DNA of 64,000 nt. Source: an uncultured Granulosicoccaceae bacterium (lineage in GTDB: Bacteria > Pseudomonadota > Gammaproteobacteria > Granulosicoccales > Granulosicoccaceae). The position numbers and the translations under genes were made by a program. A model generated the notes under the pieces. It saw only the letters and a program-made list of their open reading frames with translations. It ran no database searches and was not told the DNA's origin. Of this stretch, positions 18,324-28,622 are shown in pieces. Positions within the stretch are counted from its first letter, which is position 1; each line of letters begins with the position of its first letter. The stretch lies in assembly GCA_938006335.1 (NCBI GenBank), contig CALLMF010000022.1:124001-188000 (forward strand). Reading direction: 5' to 3'.

Positions 18324-19088
18324 ATGAATGACACTATCTCGAAATCCCTCAGCGGCAACTTCCAGCGCGACGGTTTTCTGGTACGGCGTGGCCTGTTCAG
18401 CGAAGAGCGTGTCGGTGCGTTGGTCGCTGCAGTGGACCAGTCCCTCAACCCGGCGCTGGCGCCGGTCGAATTCGAGGCCGACGTGCACTACCCCGGAGCG
18501 CCGGAATCGGTATTGGCCCCTGGTGGGCGGACGCCGCGCCGGCTACTCCACGCCTACGGTCGCAATGCGTTGTTTCGCGAGGTTGCCGAAGACGCCGCTG
18601 TCGTCGAGACACTGCGGGCGTTGATGCAGACCCCGCAATTGTTGGTGTCCCAGAACCATCACAACTGTGTGATGACCAAGCATCCGGGTTACTCCAGTGT
18701 GACGAGCTGGCATCAGGATATTCGCTATTGGCGTTTTGACCGTCGTGAGCTCGTGAGCGTGTGGGTGGCGCTCGGGCCGGAAACGGTCGACAACGGGTGC
18801 CTGCTGGTTATCCCGGGTTCGCACCAACTCGAGTTCGAGCCTGGTCAGTTTGATGCTGCCTTGTTCTTTCGCGAGGATTACGAGCCGAACACCGGGCTGC
18901 TCGCGTCGGCCACGCCGGTCGAGTTGCAGGCAGGCGACGTGTTGTTCTTTCATGCGCGCACACTACATGCTGCTGGCCGTAACGAGTCGGATGTGATCAA
19001 GCGCTCACTGGTATTCACCTACCGCGCTGCTGACAATCGACCGATTCCGGAAACGCGCTCGGCTGTGTTTGAGGATATTCCCTTGTAG
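18324..19088 (+). CDS. Phytanoyl-CoA dioxygenase-family Fe(II)/2-oxoglutarate oxygenase
   Basis: 254 residues from ATG 18324. The 2-His-1-carboxylate iron site is visible as SWHQD (about residue 130) and the distal histidine in FFHARTLHAAG, with an arginine downstream (KRSLVFTYR) to hold 2-oxoglutarate. NGCLLVIPGSHQ is the typical family loop. Bacterial members hydroxylate small substrates such as ectoine or phosphonates; this one's substrate is not evident. It heads a same-strand run with sugar oxidoreductases and a sugar-binding protein, so a sugar or sugar-acid derivative is possible. Confidence 0.87.
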   Translation: MNDTISKSLSGNFQRDGFLVRRGLFSEERVGALVAAVDQSLNPALAPVEFEADVHYPGAPESVLAPGGRTPRRLLHAYGRNALFREVAEDAAVVETLRALMQTPQLLVSQNHHNCVMTKHPGYSSVTSWHQDIRYWRFDRRELVSVWVALGPETVDNGCLLVIPGSHQLEFEPGQFDAALFFREDYEPNTGLLASATPVELQAGDVLFFHARTLHAAGRNESDVIKRSLVFTYRAADNRPIPETRSAVFEDIPL

Positions 19089-19147
19089 TCGGGCTGTTGA
19101 GTCTTCAGTGCCCGAGTCCATTTCATCTACGCGTCGTTTCCACTGTA

Positions 19148-20200
19148 ATGAGCACTCCGAGAACTGAAGCGGTTGGTCTGGGCGTCATCGGGCTGGGCAT
19201 GGCATCGTTGCCGCACGCCAAAAGTATCGTCGCGCTGCAGCAGGATGGGCGTGTGCGGTGCAAGGCTGCATGGAGTCCGACCGCAGCCCGGCGAGACGCT
19301 TTTGCCGCGCGCTGGGAGCTGCCTGTCGTCGACACGGTAGAGGCCATTGTCAACGACCCTGACATTCAGGTGGTGTTGTTGATCACGCCGCCGGATGCGC
19401 GCGTCGAGCATGTGATTGCACTCACCGCCGCAGGAAAGCACATCCTGATGGAAAAGCCCGTGGAGCGGACCACGGATGCTGCCGTCAATCTGGTTGATAT
19501 GGCAGAGGCCGCGAAGGTTCGGCTCGGCATCGTGTTTCAGCTGCGTTTTCGTGCATCCTCGCAGCGCCTGGCAGAGCTGATCACCTCAGGCTCTCTTGGC
19601 ACGATGACCTCAGTACGCATCGAGGTGCCGTGGTGGAGAGATCAAAGCTACTACGATGAACCTGGCCGCGGGACGCTTGCGCGTGACGGTGGGGGTGTAC
19701 TGATCAGTCAGGCCATCCACACACTGGACCTTGCTCTTGCCCTGGCGGGCCCTGTCGATGAGCTTGCAGCGATTGTTGGTACCACCGCGCAGCACCGCAT
19801 GGAGTGTGAGAACTTTGTGGGGGCAGGGCTGCGCTTTGCCAATGGAGCGGTTGGTTCCCTGGTCGCCACCACGGCTGAGTTTCCAGGCGGGACCGAGCGT
19901 ATCGTCATAGCGGGTACCGAAGCGACGGCGATATTGTCGGGGGCCGAGTTGCAGGTCAAACGCAAGAACGGCAAGCACGAAGCGATCAGCGCAGACTCAG
20001 GTAGTGCGGGGGGCTCTGACCCGATGGATTTTCCTCATCACTGGCATCAGCATCTCATTGCGGATTTTGTTGATGCAGTTGACGAAGGCCGCGAACCCGC
20101 TGTGACGGCGCGAGCGTCACTTGCGGTACATCACCTGATTGATGCCTTGTTGCAATCGGCAATGACTGGGCGGCACGTCCGGCCCGCGGATCGGAAGTAG
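19148..20200 (+). CDS. Gfo/Idh/MocA-family NAD(P)-dependent sugar oxidoreductase
   Basis: 350 residues from ATG 19148. N-terminal Rossmann domain VGLGVIGLGMAS, then the EKP motif (LMEKPVERT, about residue 103) with the catalytic lysine, and C-terminal domain motifs GRGTLARDGGGVL and QAIHTLDL (catalytic His). Members oxidise or reduce sugars, inositols or aldoses. It lies 60 bp after the dioxygenase and directly before a decayed paralogue and a sugar-binding protein. Confidence 0.88.
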   Translation: MSTPRTEAVGLGVIGLGMASLPHAKSIVALQQDGRVRCKAAWSPTAARRDAFAARWELPVVDTVEAIVNDPDIQVVLLITPPDARVEHVIALTAAGKHILMEKPVERTTDAAVNLVDMAEAAKVRLGIVFQLRFRASSQRLAELITSGSLGTMTSVRIEVPWWRDQSYYDEPGRGTLARDGGGVLISQAIHTLDLALALAGPVDELAAIVGTTAQHRMECENFVGAGLRFANGAVGSLVATTAEFPGGTERIVIAGTEATAILSGAELQVKRKNGKHEAISADSGSAGGSDPMDFPHHWHQHLIADFVDAVDEGREPAVTARASLAVHHLIDALLQSAMTGRHVRPADRK

Positions 20201-20204
20201 TCAC

Positions 20205-20705
20205 ATGATCGCGTTTGCTGCCATTTACCGGTTTGGCAATGGGCTTTCGATGCTTGTGGAGCTGCTGGATACCGGCCTGGGTGGAAAGCCGCTGGTTGCT
20301 ACTGTCGAGACGCACTGGAATCGCTTGTCGGATTACTACGACGTCGAGTGGCGGGGCCAGTGGGCGACCGAGCTCGGTGGTGCCATCGTGGGCCACGCCA
20401 TACACAACCACGATCTGGTGTGTGGTGTGCTCGGACCGGTGGCGTCGGTGCAGGCAGAGCTTGCGACGCGCGTCAATCCGATTGAGACGGAGGATTGCGC
20501 ATCGATCCTCTGCCGTATGCAAAGCGGTGCGTTGGTGACCTCGTCGGTCAGCTTGGGTAGCGCGGTAGATCAGTCGCGTCTGCGCTTCTGTTTTGAACAC
20601 CTCACCGCCGAGAGCAGCCGCGACGCCCATAACCCGGCGACGGCGCCATGGCAGTTACCAGGCGGATGCTACGGGCGCCCGCGTGTCCTTGCCGTTGACC
20701 TCTGA
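20205..20705 (+). pseudogene. Gfo/Idh/MocA oxidoreductase remnant
   Basis: A 166-codon open frame resembles only the middle of this oxidoreductase family: WATELGGAIVGHAIHNHDL, PVASVQAELATRVNPIETED and FEHLTAES. The N-terminal NAD-binding domain and EKP motif are absent, and the frame ends early in an unrelated tail. It begins 5 nt after the intact paralogue's stop. The two differ too much for a recent tandem copy. It may still be translated, but a folded enzyme is unlikely. Confidence 0.72.
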
Positions 20706-20846
20706 TGCGCCGGGTTACCGGAATTGGCGCCCGAAAACTCGCACTGCAACGACCGCTGCTTGACCGGCCACGGTCTTTTGCGGTTTCACGTGCCACAACG
20801 TCACAGGTTTAGTCCTGTTTCGGCGAAAAACCTCTGGAGAGAAACA

Positions 20847-22133
20847 ATGAAAGCCCCCACCATTCTGCGCCAACCGCTGGCCGCGGCCGTAGCCGCTGCG
20901 CTTGTTTCCGGCGGCGCTTTCGCGCAGGACGACGTGAAGCTCAGCTTCATGATCTACGTTGACGGCAACGAAGGCGAAACCTACGGACGCCTGATCGAGC
21001 AGTTCGAAGCGGACAACGACGGTGTCGACATCGAGCTGAACGTCGTCGGCTATGACATCGTGCGTGATCAGCTGGAAAGTCAGCTCGAGGCCGGCACCGG
21101 TCCTGACATGGCGCTGGTGACCAACCTCGGTGGCCTGAGTCCCTACTATCTCGACCTGACTCCGTACGTGGATGCCGCCAGCTGGGAAGCCGCCTACGGC
21201 GCGGTACTACCGTGGTATCGCGGTACAGCGGGTGGCGATGGCATCTATGGCTTCCACTCGTCAATGACCGTGACCGGCCCCTTCGTCAACAAGACCATGT
21301 TTGAAGAAGCCGGCGTGGAGCTGCCAGCGGAAGGCGCAACCTGGGACGACTGGGCTGACGCCACGCGCGAGGTCATGGAAGCGACCGGTAGCTATGCCGG
21401 CATGGTCATGGACCGGTCGGGTCACCGTGTGGCCGGACCTGCGATGTCCTACGGCGCCGCCTACTTCGATGCCGACGGCAATCCCGTCATCGACGAGGGC
21501 TTCGAGGGCTTCATGCAGAAGATGGTCGACTGGCACGCCGAAGGCCTGATGCCTGCGGACATCTGGCCGGCGGCTTCCGGTGCCAAGTATGCCAACGGCA
21601 ACGAGATGTTTTTCAGCGGCGATGTGCCGTTCCACATGTCCGGATCCTGGGCCACCAGCGGTGTGGAGCAGAACGTCGGTGACAAGTTCGAGTGGGCGGT
21701 AGTGCCGGTGCCCTGTGGTCCGGCGGGTTGCGGCGTCATGCCTGGCGGCAATGGCGTGGTCGCGTTCAAGGACACCGAGCACCCGGAGATGGCGGCGAAG
21801 TTCATCGACTTCATCGCGCAGGAAGACAACGCCAAGTTCATCTACGGTTCGAACTACGCGATCCCGGCGCATGCCAAGCTGCAGGCAGAAGGTATCGACT
21901 ACGCCGAGTTCGGTGCCAGCGACATCATCTCCGAGTCACTGAACACCTTCGCGGCGGGGGCGGCTCGTGCGGCCGAGCAAACTCCCCAGGCGTTCCAGCT
22001 GAAGGGCTATCCGTTCAACTTCGTGTTCTTCAACGCAACAGCACAGCACGTCTCCGCGGCGATGAACGATGAGCTGACGGTCGAGGAAGCTATGACCAAG
22101 ATCCGCGAAGACATCGCGGCCAACATCAAGTAG
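20847..22133 (+). CDS. Sugar ABC transporter substrate-binding protein, orphan
   Basis: 428 residues from ATG 20847. A clear signal peptide (LAAAVAAALVSGGAFAQ) ends about residue 22. The mature part is an extracellular solute-binding protein family 1 (MalE/UgpB-like): FEADNDGVDIEL, LEAGTGPDMALV, FVNKTMFEEAGVELP and GGNGVVAF. It would capture an oligosaccharide in the periplasm. No permease or ATPase genes follow, so it must use components encoded elsewhere or is left over from a dismantled operon, which fits the broken oxidoreductase just upstream. No signal for a separate terminator is obvious. Confidence 0.88.
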   Translation: MKAPTILRQPLAAAVAAALVSGGAFAQDDVKLSFMIYVDGNEGETYGRLIEQFEADNDGVDIELNVVGYDIVRDQLESQLEAGTGPDMALVTNLGGLSPYYLDLTPYVDAASWEAAYGAVLPWYRGTAGGDGIYGFHSSMTVTGPFVNKTMFEEAGVELPAEGATWDDWADATREVMEATGSYAGMVMDRSGHRVAGPAMSYGAAYFDADGNPVIDEGFEGFMQKMVDWHAEGLMPADIWPAASGAKYANGNEMFFSGDVPFHMSGSWATSGVEQNVGDKFEWAVVPVPCGPAGCGVMPGGNGVVAFKDTEHPEMAAKFIDFIAQEDNAKFIYGSNYAIPAHAKLQAEGIDYAEFGASDIISESLNTFAAGAARAAEQTPQAFQLKGYPFNFVFFNATAQHVSAAMNDELTVEEAMTKIREDIAANIK

Positions 22134-22182
22134 TACCTGAAACCCGCAAGTAGCTCATCGACATGCTCGCGATACATCGTCG

Positions 22183-22530
22183 ATGACGCCGATCGCTCTT
22201 GCCGCCAGTGTGGTCGGCGTGGTCTGGCTGGGATACGGTAGCGTCTGGTTGCTGTTCGGGCTGTTCACCTTCCTGCCGCTGATCCTGAACTTGACGCGCA
22301 CGGCAGTGTGGCGGGCCTTCTCGCGTATCCCCTTTCCCTTGCTGCGACGTGGTATTGCCAGTCAGTCCAACATCATGCTGCTGCCGGGCAACTCGATGTT
22401 CGTGACGGTGATGGCCACGTTCATCACCTTGTTGATCCCGCCGACCATCATTCTGGTGTCCTTGTTCTTCGTGGTATGGATGTTCGGCTTGTCGGGAACC
22501 CTGTGGGGAGTGATCATCCCCGCTGGCTGA
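22183..22530 (+). CDS. Hypothetical small membrane protein
   Basis: 115 codons, strongly hydrophobic with about three transmembrane segments (VVGVVWLGYGSVWLLFGLF, MFVTVMATFITLLIPPTIIL, LFFVVWMFGLSG). The gene follows the sugar-binding protein by 49 bp on the same strand but does not resemble an ABC permease: no EAA loop is seen. It is not recognised. It could be a real small protein or a remnant of a deleted membrane gene. The opposite-strand frame is Gln/His-rich shadow. Confidence 0.45.
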   Translation: MTPIALAASVVGVVWLGYGSVWLLFGLFTFLPLILNLTRTAVWRAFSRIPFPLLRRGIASQSNIMLLPGNSMFVTVMATFITLLIPPTIILVSLFFVVWMFGLSGTLWGVIIPAG

Positions 22531-22806
22531 CAGTGCACCATGCCGGGCAGACACGCGCCAGTCGCGGCGACACCGTAAACCGGGTTCTGAGTACCAAAGC
22601 GGCGCATCTGTTCGCAGCGGACGGCGGTCTCGTCCCGACCTGATCCGGCAGCTGTTTCGTGGCCCGAGCCGCGGCGCTACAACGTCGGCGGCCGCGCACC
22701 GGAAACAGGCAAGTGCAACCGCAGTGTCCAGCTTTGGTACGATGTCGCGCGCGACGGCGGTGCAGTGGGCGCTGTTGGTGTACCCCAACTTCGGAGAATC
22801 GGTGTA

Positions 22807-24353
<1,547 letters not shown>

Positions 24354-24462
24354 GGCGTTGACATCGTCAACCCGGTTTCCCGCGTCAGCGGAAAAATACC
24401 CGCGCTTGTATTGAAGCTGCGCCGTACACTCCAGAGTCGGTCATTGAACAAGAACTCTCCGG

Positions 24463-26193
24463 ATGGCGTTCCGACTTAAGCGCATTTCTCTCGTGCGGCG
24501 AGCGTCAAGTCGCCTTGCTGTCGGTCTGCTGTTGCTTGCGTCGGCGACTCTGCAGGCGCAGGCTGATGCGTTGCCGCCCGTTACAGGAGTCACCTTTGAC
24601 GGAACCACCGTCACCTGGGATGCCTTGGCCGGTGCTACCGGTTACAACGTCTACCGCGATTTCCGATACCAGACCACGGTTCTAGCTACCGCCTACGTGC
24701 CGGAGCGCACGGGTGAGATTCGTATCACTGCCTTCGATGACGACGGCAACTTCAGCCCGTTGCAGATCATCGAAGATGACGTGGTGCCGACAACCAATTT
24801 CGTGGATGTCGGATCTGTTGATGCCGGGGTTTCCGAGCCCGAAAACGTGTTTGGCATCGTGTACTCGGACAATGCCGGCGAGATCTTCTGGGACCGCGTG
24901 ACCTCGCGCAGTCTGCAATATTCGGTCAGCAACAATGGCGTTGTCCTCGGCACCACCGATGGCACCAGCTTCTTTATCAATTCTCTCCTTAGCGACGCCG
25001 AAAACCGAGTATCGGTCGTAGCTGTGAGTTCAACCGGCCTGGAATCAGAGCCGGTCAGCCTGTTGTTTGATACCCGCGCAAGCGAGCTGCCAGCAGCTGC
25101 GACAGAAACCGACTCGGCCACCGCGCCCATAGCCGGTATAACGCCGCCGCAGAATCCGGTGCTCGACATCTATTCACAAACGGCGGCAGAACTGTTCTGG
25201 GACCGCGCCCCCGCTGCGGATCAGGTGGCCTTTACCGAGGTTTTTCGCGATGACGTGCTGCTCGGCACCTCGCCCGGCACGAGCTTTTTTGACGATACAC
25301 GCGAGCCTTTTACCCGGTATCGCTACGTGTTGATTGCGGTGAGTACCAACGGCGAGCGTTCAGCACGATCGATCATCAACCCCGACCCCTTCGACGGTAG
25401 CAACGAGACGGTAGTGCTCGACCTGCTGGCTGGTATCTCTGACGTGGCCACCAAAAATGCCCACGTGCTGTGGGGGCCAGTAGTGAGTTCGTTGGCTGAT
25501 GAAGTGCCTGAGGACTGGACGCTGGTCTCTACCGAGTCCAGTACTGTCGACGGCACGGTGTCTACCACCCGCATCTATGACTGTGGACGAAGCGGCTCGG
25601 CGACCCTCGTCAGCACCTTGGCTGATCGCTTGACGACGGACATGAGCTTCGCTGATTGCGATACCCCGCAAGCGCAGTACTACGGGGATGTGCAAGTAGT
25701 GTCTGACGGCCGCGGTTTTGAGTCGATCACGTACCAGCAACTGGAAGCCTACTACGAGGACATCGCCTACCTGGAAGGCAACGTGACAACGTCAACGGAT
25801 GAAGACTCGCGCCGCGTCGTGTATACGAACTTCGACTATGGCATTGAGACCTTGATGGAGGATCCCGATGACGATGAGTATCTCTCCGCAACCATGAATC
25901 AGACGGTCGATGCAGTGGCAGCCGGCCCCGACACGTTTACCACGTCGTTGACTGTCAATGCCTCCTGGACTGAAGGCCGAAATCTTGCGGTGACTACCGA
26001 GAGTGTGTTCAGCCGGGCCGAGGGCAGTGCTGGTAACTACACCTCAGGGGCATTGATCGCAGAGTTCGGTGATGAAAACCTGACTTTGAGTGCGGACACC
26101 GGTAACGAAGCGACCTGGTTCGCGCAGATCTCCACCAGTGAAGGTGATGAGAGTTTCGTCGGGAACTGGAGCGATCTCATTCGCCTCCCTTGA
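24463..26193 (+). CDS. Secreted protein with fibronectin type III-like repeats, function unknown
   Basis: 576 residues with an N-terminal signal (SRLAVGLLLLASATLQAQADA). Three related modules of about 85-100 residues follow: each has a W/F aromatic strand such as VTWDALAGATGYNVYRD, AGEIFWDRVTSRSLQYSV or AAELFWDRAPAADQVAF, and a loop LGTTDGTSFF / LGTSPGTSFFDD. These are fibronectin type III-like. The C-terminal 240 residues (from about 340) have no recognised domain and are acidic. A surface or secreted binding protein is likely. A strong hairpin with a T-run lies about 200 bp downstream. Confidence 0.72.
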   Translation: MAFRLKRISLVRRASSRLAVGLLLLASATLQAQADALPPVTGVTFDGTTVTWDALAGATGYNVYRDFRYQTTVLATAYVPERTGEIRITAFDDDGNFSPLQIIEDDVVPTTNFVDVGSVDAGVSEPENVFGIVYSDNAGEIFWDRVTSRSLQYSVSNNGVVLGTTDGTSFFINSLLSDAENRVSVVAVSSTGLESEPVSLLFDTRASELPAAATETDSATAPIAGITPPQNPVLDIYSQTAAELFWDRAPAADQVAFTEVFRDDVLLGTSPGTSFFDDTREPFTRYRYVLIAVSTNGERSARSIINPDPFDGSNETVVLDLLAGISDVATKNAHVLWGPVVSSLADEVPEDWTLVSTESSTVDGTVSTTRIYDCGRSGSATLVSTLADRLTTDMSFADCDTPQAQYYGDVQVVSDGRGFESITYQQLEAYYEDIAYLEGNVTTSTDEDSRRVVYTNFDYGIETLMEDPDDDEYLSATMNQTVDAVAAGPDTFTTSLTVNASWTEGRNLAVTTESVFSRAEGSAGNYTSGALIAEFGDENLTLSADTGNEATWFAQISTSEGDESFVGNWSDLIRLP

Positions 26194-26390
26194 GACGTGA
26201 GTGGTGGAGGTGAGCGTTGAGCTCAGCTCTGCAGCTTCATGCCGAAGGCCGAACATGGCCGGCGCCAGGCGATCATCGATCGCGCGGTAGCGAGTCAGAT
26301 TTTCGGGTGCATTGATGCTCACGGAGTAGTGAGCGGCAGCCATGCTCCGGCAGAGAAGGGTGCACCCCATTGTTTTCGGCCAGGCACACG

Positions 26391-26466
26391 ATTTGACTCG
26401 ATCGCAACACCTCGTCTTGAGAAGCCGTCAACCCATTAATGTGTTGCGATCGAGTCAAATTTTTTC
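26391..26466 (+). terminator. Perfect 20-bp inverted repeat with T-run (terminator or mobile-element relic)
   Basis: Bases 26391-26410 are exactly reverse-complementary to 26441-26460, around a 30-nt loop, and seven T residues follow (26460-26466). On the plus strand it is a plausible intrinsic terminator for the gene ending at 26193, but the arms are unusually long and perfect and the loop is long. A palindromic-unit or miniature-transposon origin is equally possible. The surrounding 26194-26522 holds no supported gene; a short GGGGGC-GTA-GCCCCC hairpin also lies at 26483-26497. Confidence 0.7.
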
Positions 26467-26522
26467 AGGGTAGCGCGACATAGGGGGCGTAGCCCCCACG
26501 CGTCTGGCCGCCGACATGAGTC

Positions 26523-28565
26523 TCACTGCTCCCCGCTCAGCGCATCCTGTATCGCCGAGTAGGCAGGCTTTGCATCGTAATTCTCATCGAAGTACAGCGG
26601 ATCGAGAAACGACCGGAACGAATAGCGATCGGTAAAGCCCCAGGTTTGTAGTACCTGACAGGCGGTCTGTGCAAGGCAGGCGCTGACAACCCCCTGATAG
26701 ACGTTGGCCTGCGTGACCAGATTGTCGCCGTCCGCCATCGACACGTCGAGCTCGGTGATGTGGATGTCGAGACCGCGCTCGGCGATCGCTGCCATGTTGG
26801 CAGCAAGCTCGTCGAACTGGTCAAAGCTCGAGAACACGTGCATCTGAAAACCTATCGCATCCACCGGTACATCGCGTTCGAGCAGCCGATCAATCAACGC
26901 CAGGAAGCCGTCAAACTTCGGCCCGCTGAAGCCTATGTCGAATTCGTTGAGCACAAGCGTCGCGGTGGGATCGAGCTCGCGCGCTTGTCGAAAGGCGGTA
27001 TCGATGTAGTCTTCGCCCATCGCTTCGAACCACAGCGAGTTGCGCAGGGTGGCGCTGCCATCGTCCGCCATGGGCTCGTTGATGACATCCCAGTAGGTGA
27101 TGTCGTCTGCGTAGCGCTGCATGACACGTGTGATGTACTCACGCATGTGCACTTCGCGATCCGCGGCGTCGGTTTGCTCGACCCAATCCGGCAGGCTGCT
27201 GTGCCAGATCAACAGGTGACCGCGAATCGGCATGCCGTTGAACTGCGCGAAGCTCACGAGGTTATCCATGTCCGCCCATTCAAAGCGACCAGGCACCGGA
27301 TTGATGGATATCCATTTCAGCGAGCTCTCGGGCGTCATGACGCCAAACTCGGACGACGCGATGGATTCGTACACTCCGCCGTCAGCCTGCATGTAGAACA
27401 CGGGCGAGACCGCACTGCCAAACAGCACACCGGTGCCTGACGCGGCATCGCGCAGGGAGTCACCGTCACGTGTGAAATCCTCCGGCGCGCGAACGTCTAG
27501 TACCACCGGGTTGATGCTTGTCAGTGTGGGGTCAATCTCGTCGCGCGCGATAACGTCGACACTAAGTACACCGACGGTGTCAGGCACTACCTGAAGCACC
27601 TGCCATTCCGGGGTACGTGCATCGGGGGTAAGAATGGCACCCGCCGGTGGATCATCCAGTTCGAGGGTGGGTGTCGTGCCATTTCGATCACGGCCGATCA
27701 GCAAGACCGACACGGGATCACCCTGCCGCACCGTGTAGCGATCAACCTCCTCGATCGATGGAACAATATTGGGCACCGAGGAAGGGTCGGACGGAGGATC
27801 CACGGCGATCAGCAAGGTCTGAGAGCTGCGGTAGTTCTGCTCGACCGAATCCACCGCCTCGATGATCACCTCGTGGATGCCCTCATCCTCCTGATAGGTC
27901 TGCCAGAAGAAGGTGCGGGTGCTGTCGCGGTTGTCATCGAGTGTGGCTCCCTCGGGCAGTTGCACCGGGGACATGCCAGGTACAGCACCATTCTCGGCGT
28001 CCGGATCGATCGGCACGTAGCGTATCTCCACCCGATCACCCGCCTCGACGCGCACGTTGGCAAGCCCTTCGAAGAACGGCGCGGCGTTGGTCGACGGATC
28101 GACTCCTGGCGGCACGGACACAACAGGGTCGGGCAGGCCTGCTGCAAAGTCGGACTCGGTCAGGTCGGCTGCGATGAAGGGCACGACCCGCGGCCCCGTA
28201 TCGCGCACCACGGCGTAGTCGGTGATCGTGTGAAACACCGAATCGAACGGAACGGGTTCGTCATCCGCGGACGGGCCCTCGGTCAACGGCGGATCGGGCA
28301 GGGGCGCAAGGCCTGTTGAGGTGCCGGTGTCACCGCCGGTCTCGGCACCCGTGTCACCACCTGTGGCTACGCCGGTGTCACCACCTGTATCGCCGCCTGT
28401 ATCGCCGCCCGCGTCCATGCTAGCGTCGGTGACAGTGTCGCCGCCCGTTTGCGCACCGTCGCTGCTGCTGCCGCTATCGCAGGCCGCCAGAGAGCAGGCC
28501 AGCAGGAGCGCAAGCATGGTCCGGGTAGTCGCCGCGTGACTGAGCAATTCTGTGCGCTTGATCAT
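26523..28565 (-). CDS. Endo-1,4-beta-xylanase lipoprotein, glycoside hydrolase family 10
   Basis: 680 residues. Lipoprotein signal with lipobox SLAAC at about residue 28, then a low-complexity Gly-Asp-Thr-rich linker with repeated GGDTG units (about 40-85), then two bacterial Ig-like/PKD-style beta domains to about residue 365. The GH10 barrel follows: LKWISINPVPGRFEWADMD, GHLLIWH, acid/base Glu in WDVINEPM (about 495) and nucleophile Glu in ITELDV (about 603). It cuts internal beta-1,4-xylan bonds at the cell surface. It is transcribed after the acetyltransferase gene on the same strand. Together with the sugar-binding protein it points to xylan or mixed-linkage glucan use. Confidence 0.93.
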   Translation of the reverse strand: MIKRTELLSHAATTRTMLALLLACSLAACDSGSSSDGAQTGGDTVTDASMDAGGDTGGDTGGDTGVATGGDTGAETGGDTGTSTGLAPLPDPPLTEGPSADDEPVPFDSVFHTITDYAVVRDTGPRVVPFIAADLTESDFAAGLPDPVVSVPPGVDPSTNAAPFFEGLANVRVEAGDRVEIRYVPIDPDAENGAVPGMSPVQLPEGATLDDNRDSTRTFFWQTYQEDEGIHEVIIEAVDSVEQNYRSSQTLLIAVDPPSDPSSVPNIVPSIEEVDRYTVRQGDPVSVLLIGRDRNGTTPTLELDDPPAGAILTPDARTPEWQVLQVVPDTVGVLSVDVIARDEIDPTLTSINPVVLDVRAPEDFTRDGDSLRDAASGTGVLFGSAVSPVFYMQADGGVYESIASSEFGVMTPESSLKWISINPVPGRFEWADMDNLVSFAQFNGMPIRGHLLIWHSSLPDWVEQTDAADREVHMREYITRVMQRYADDITYWDVINEPMADDGSATLRNSLWFEAMGEDYIDTAFRQARELDPTATLVLNEFDIGFSGPKFDGFLALIDRLLERDVPVDAIGFQMHVFSSFDQFDELAANMAAIAERGLDIHITELDVSMADGDNLVTQANVYQGVVSACLAQTACQVLQTWGFTDRYSFRSFLDPLYFDENYDAKPAYSAIQDALSGEQ

Positions 28566-28622
28566 TCAGTGAGTTCGATTGAATGGGAGTGTTTCGAGCA
28601 TGGATCGGCCCGCGTGCTCACT

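Noticed and set aside
22735..22755. Sigma-54-like TGGTAC...GC sequence upstream of amtB
   Set aside because: The GG and GC dinucleotides are not in the right spacing (the GC pair is off by one) and the TTGC element is missing, so it is not supported as an NtrC-dependent promoter.
26194..26522. CRISPR-like repeat or tRNA gene in the gap before the xylanase
   Set aside because: There are only two arms in inverted orientation with no spacers, and no tRNA fold with CCA or anticodon loop can be drawn.
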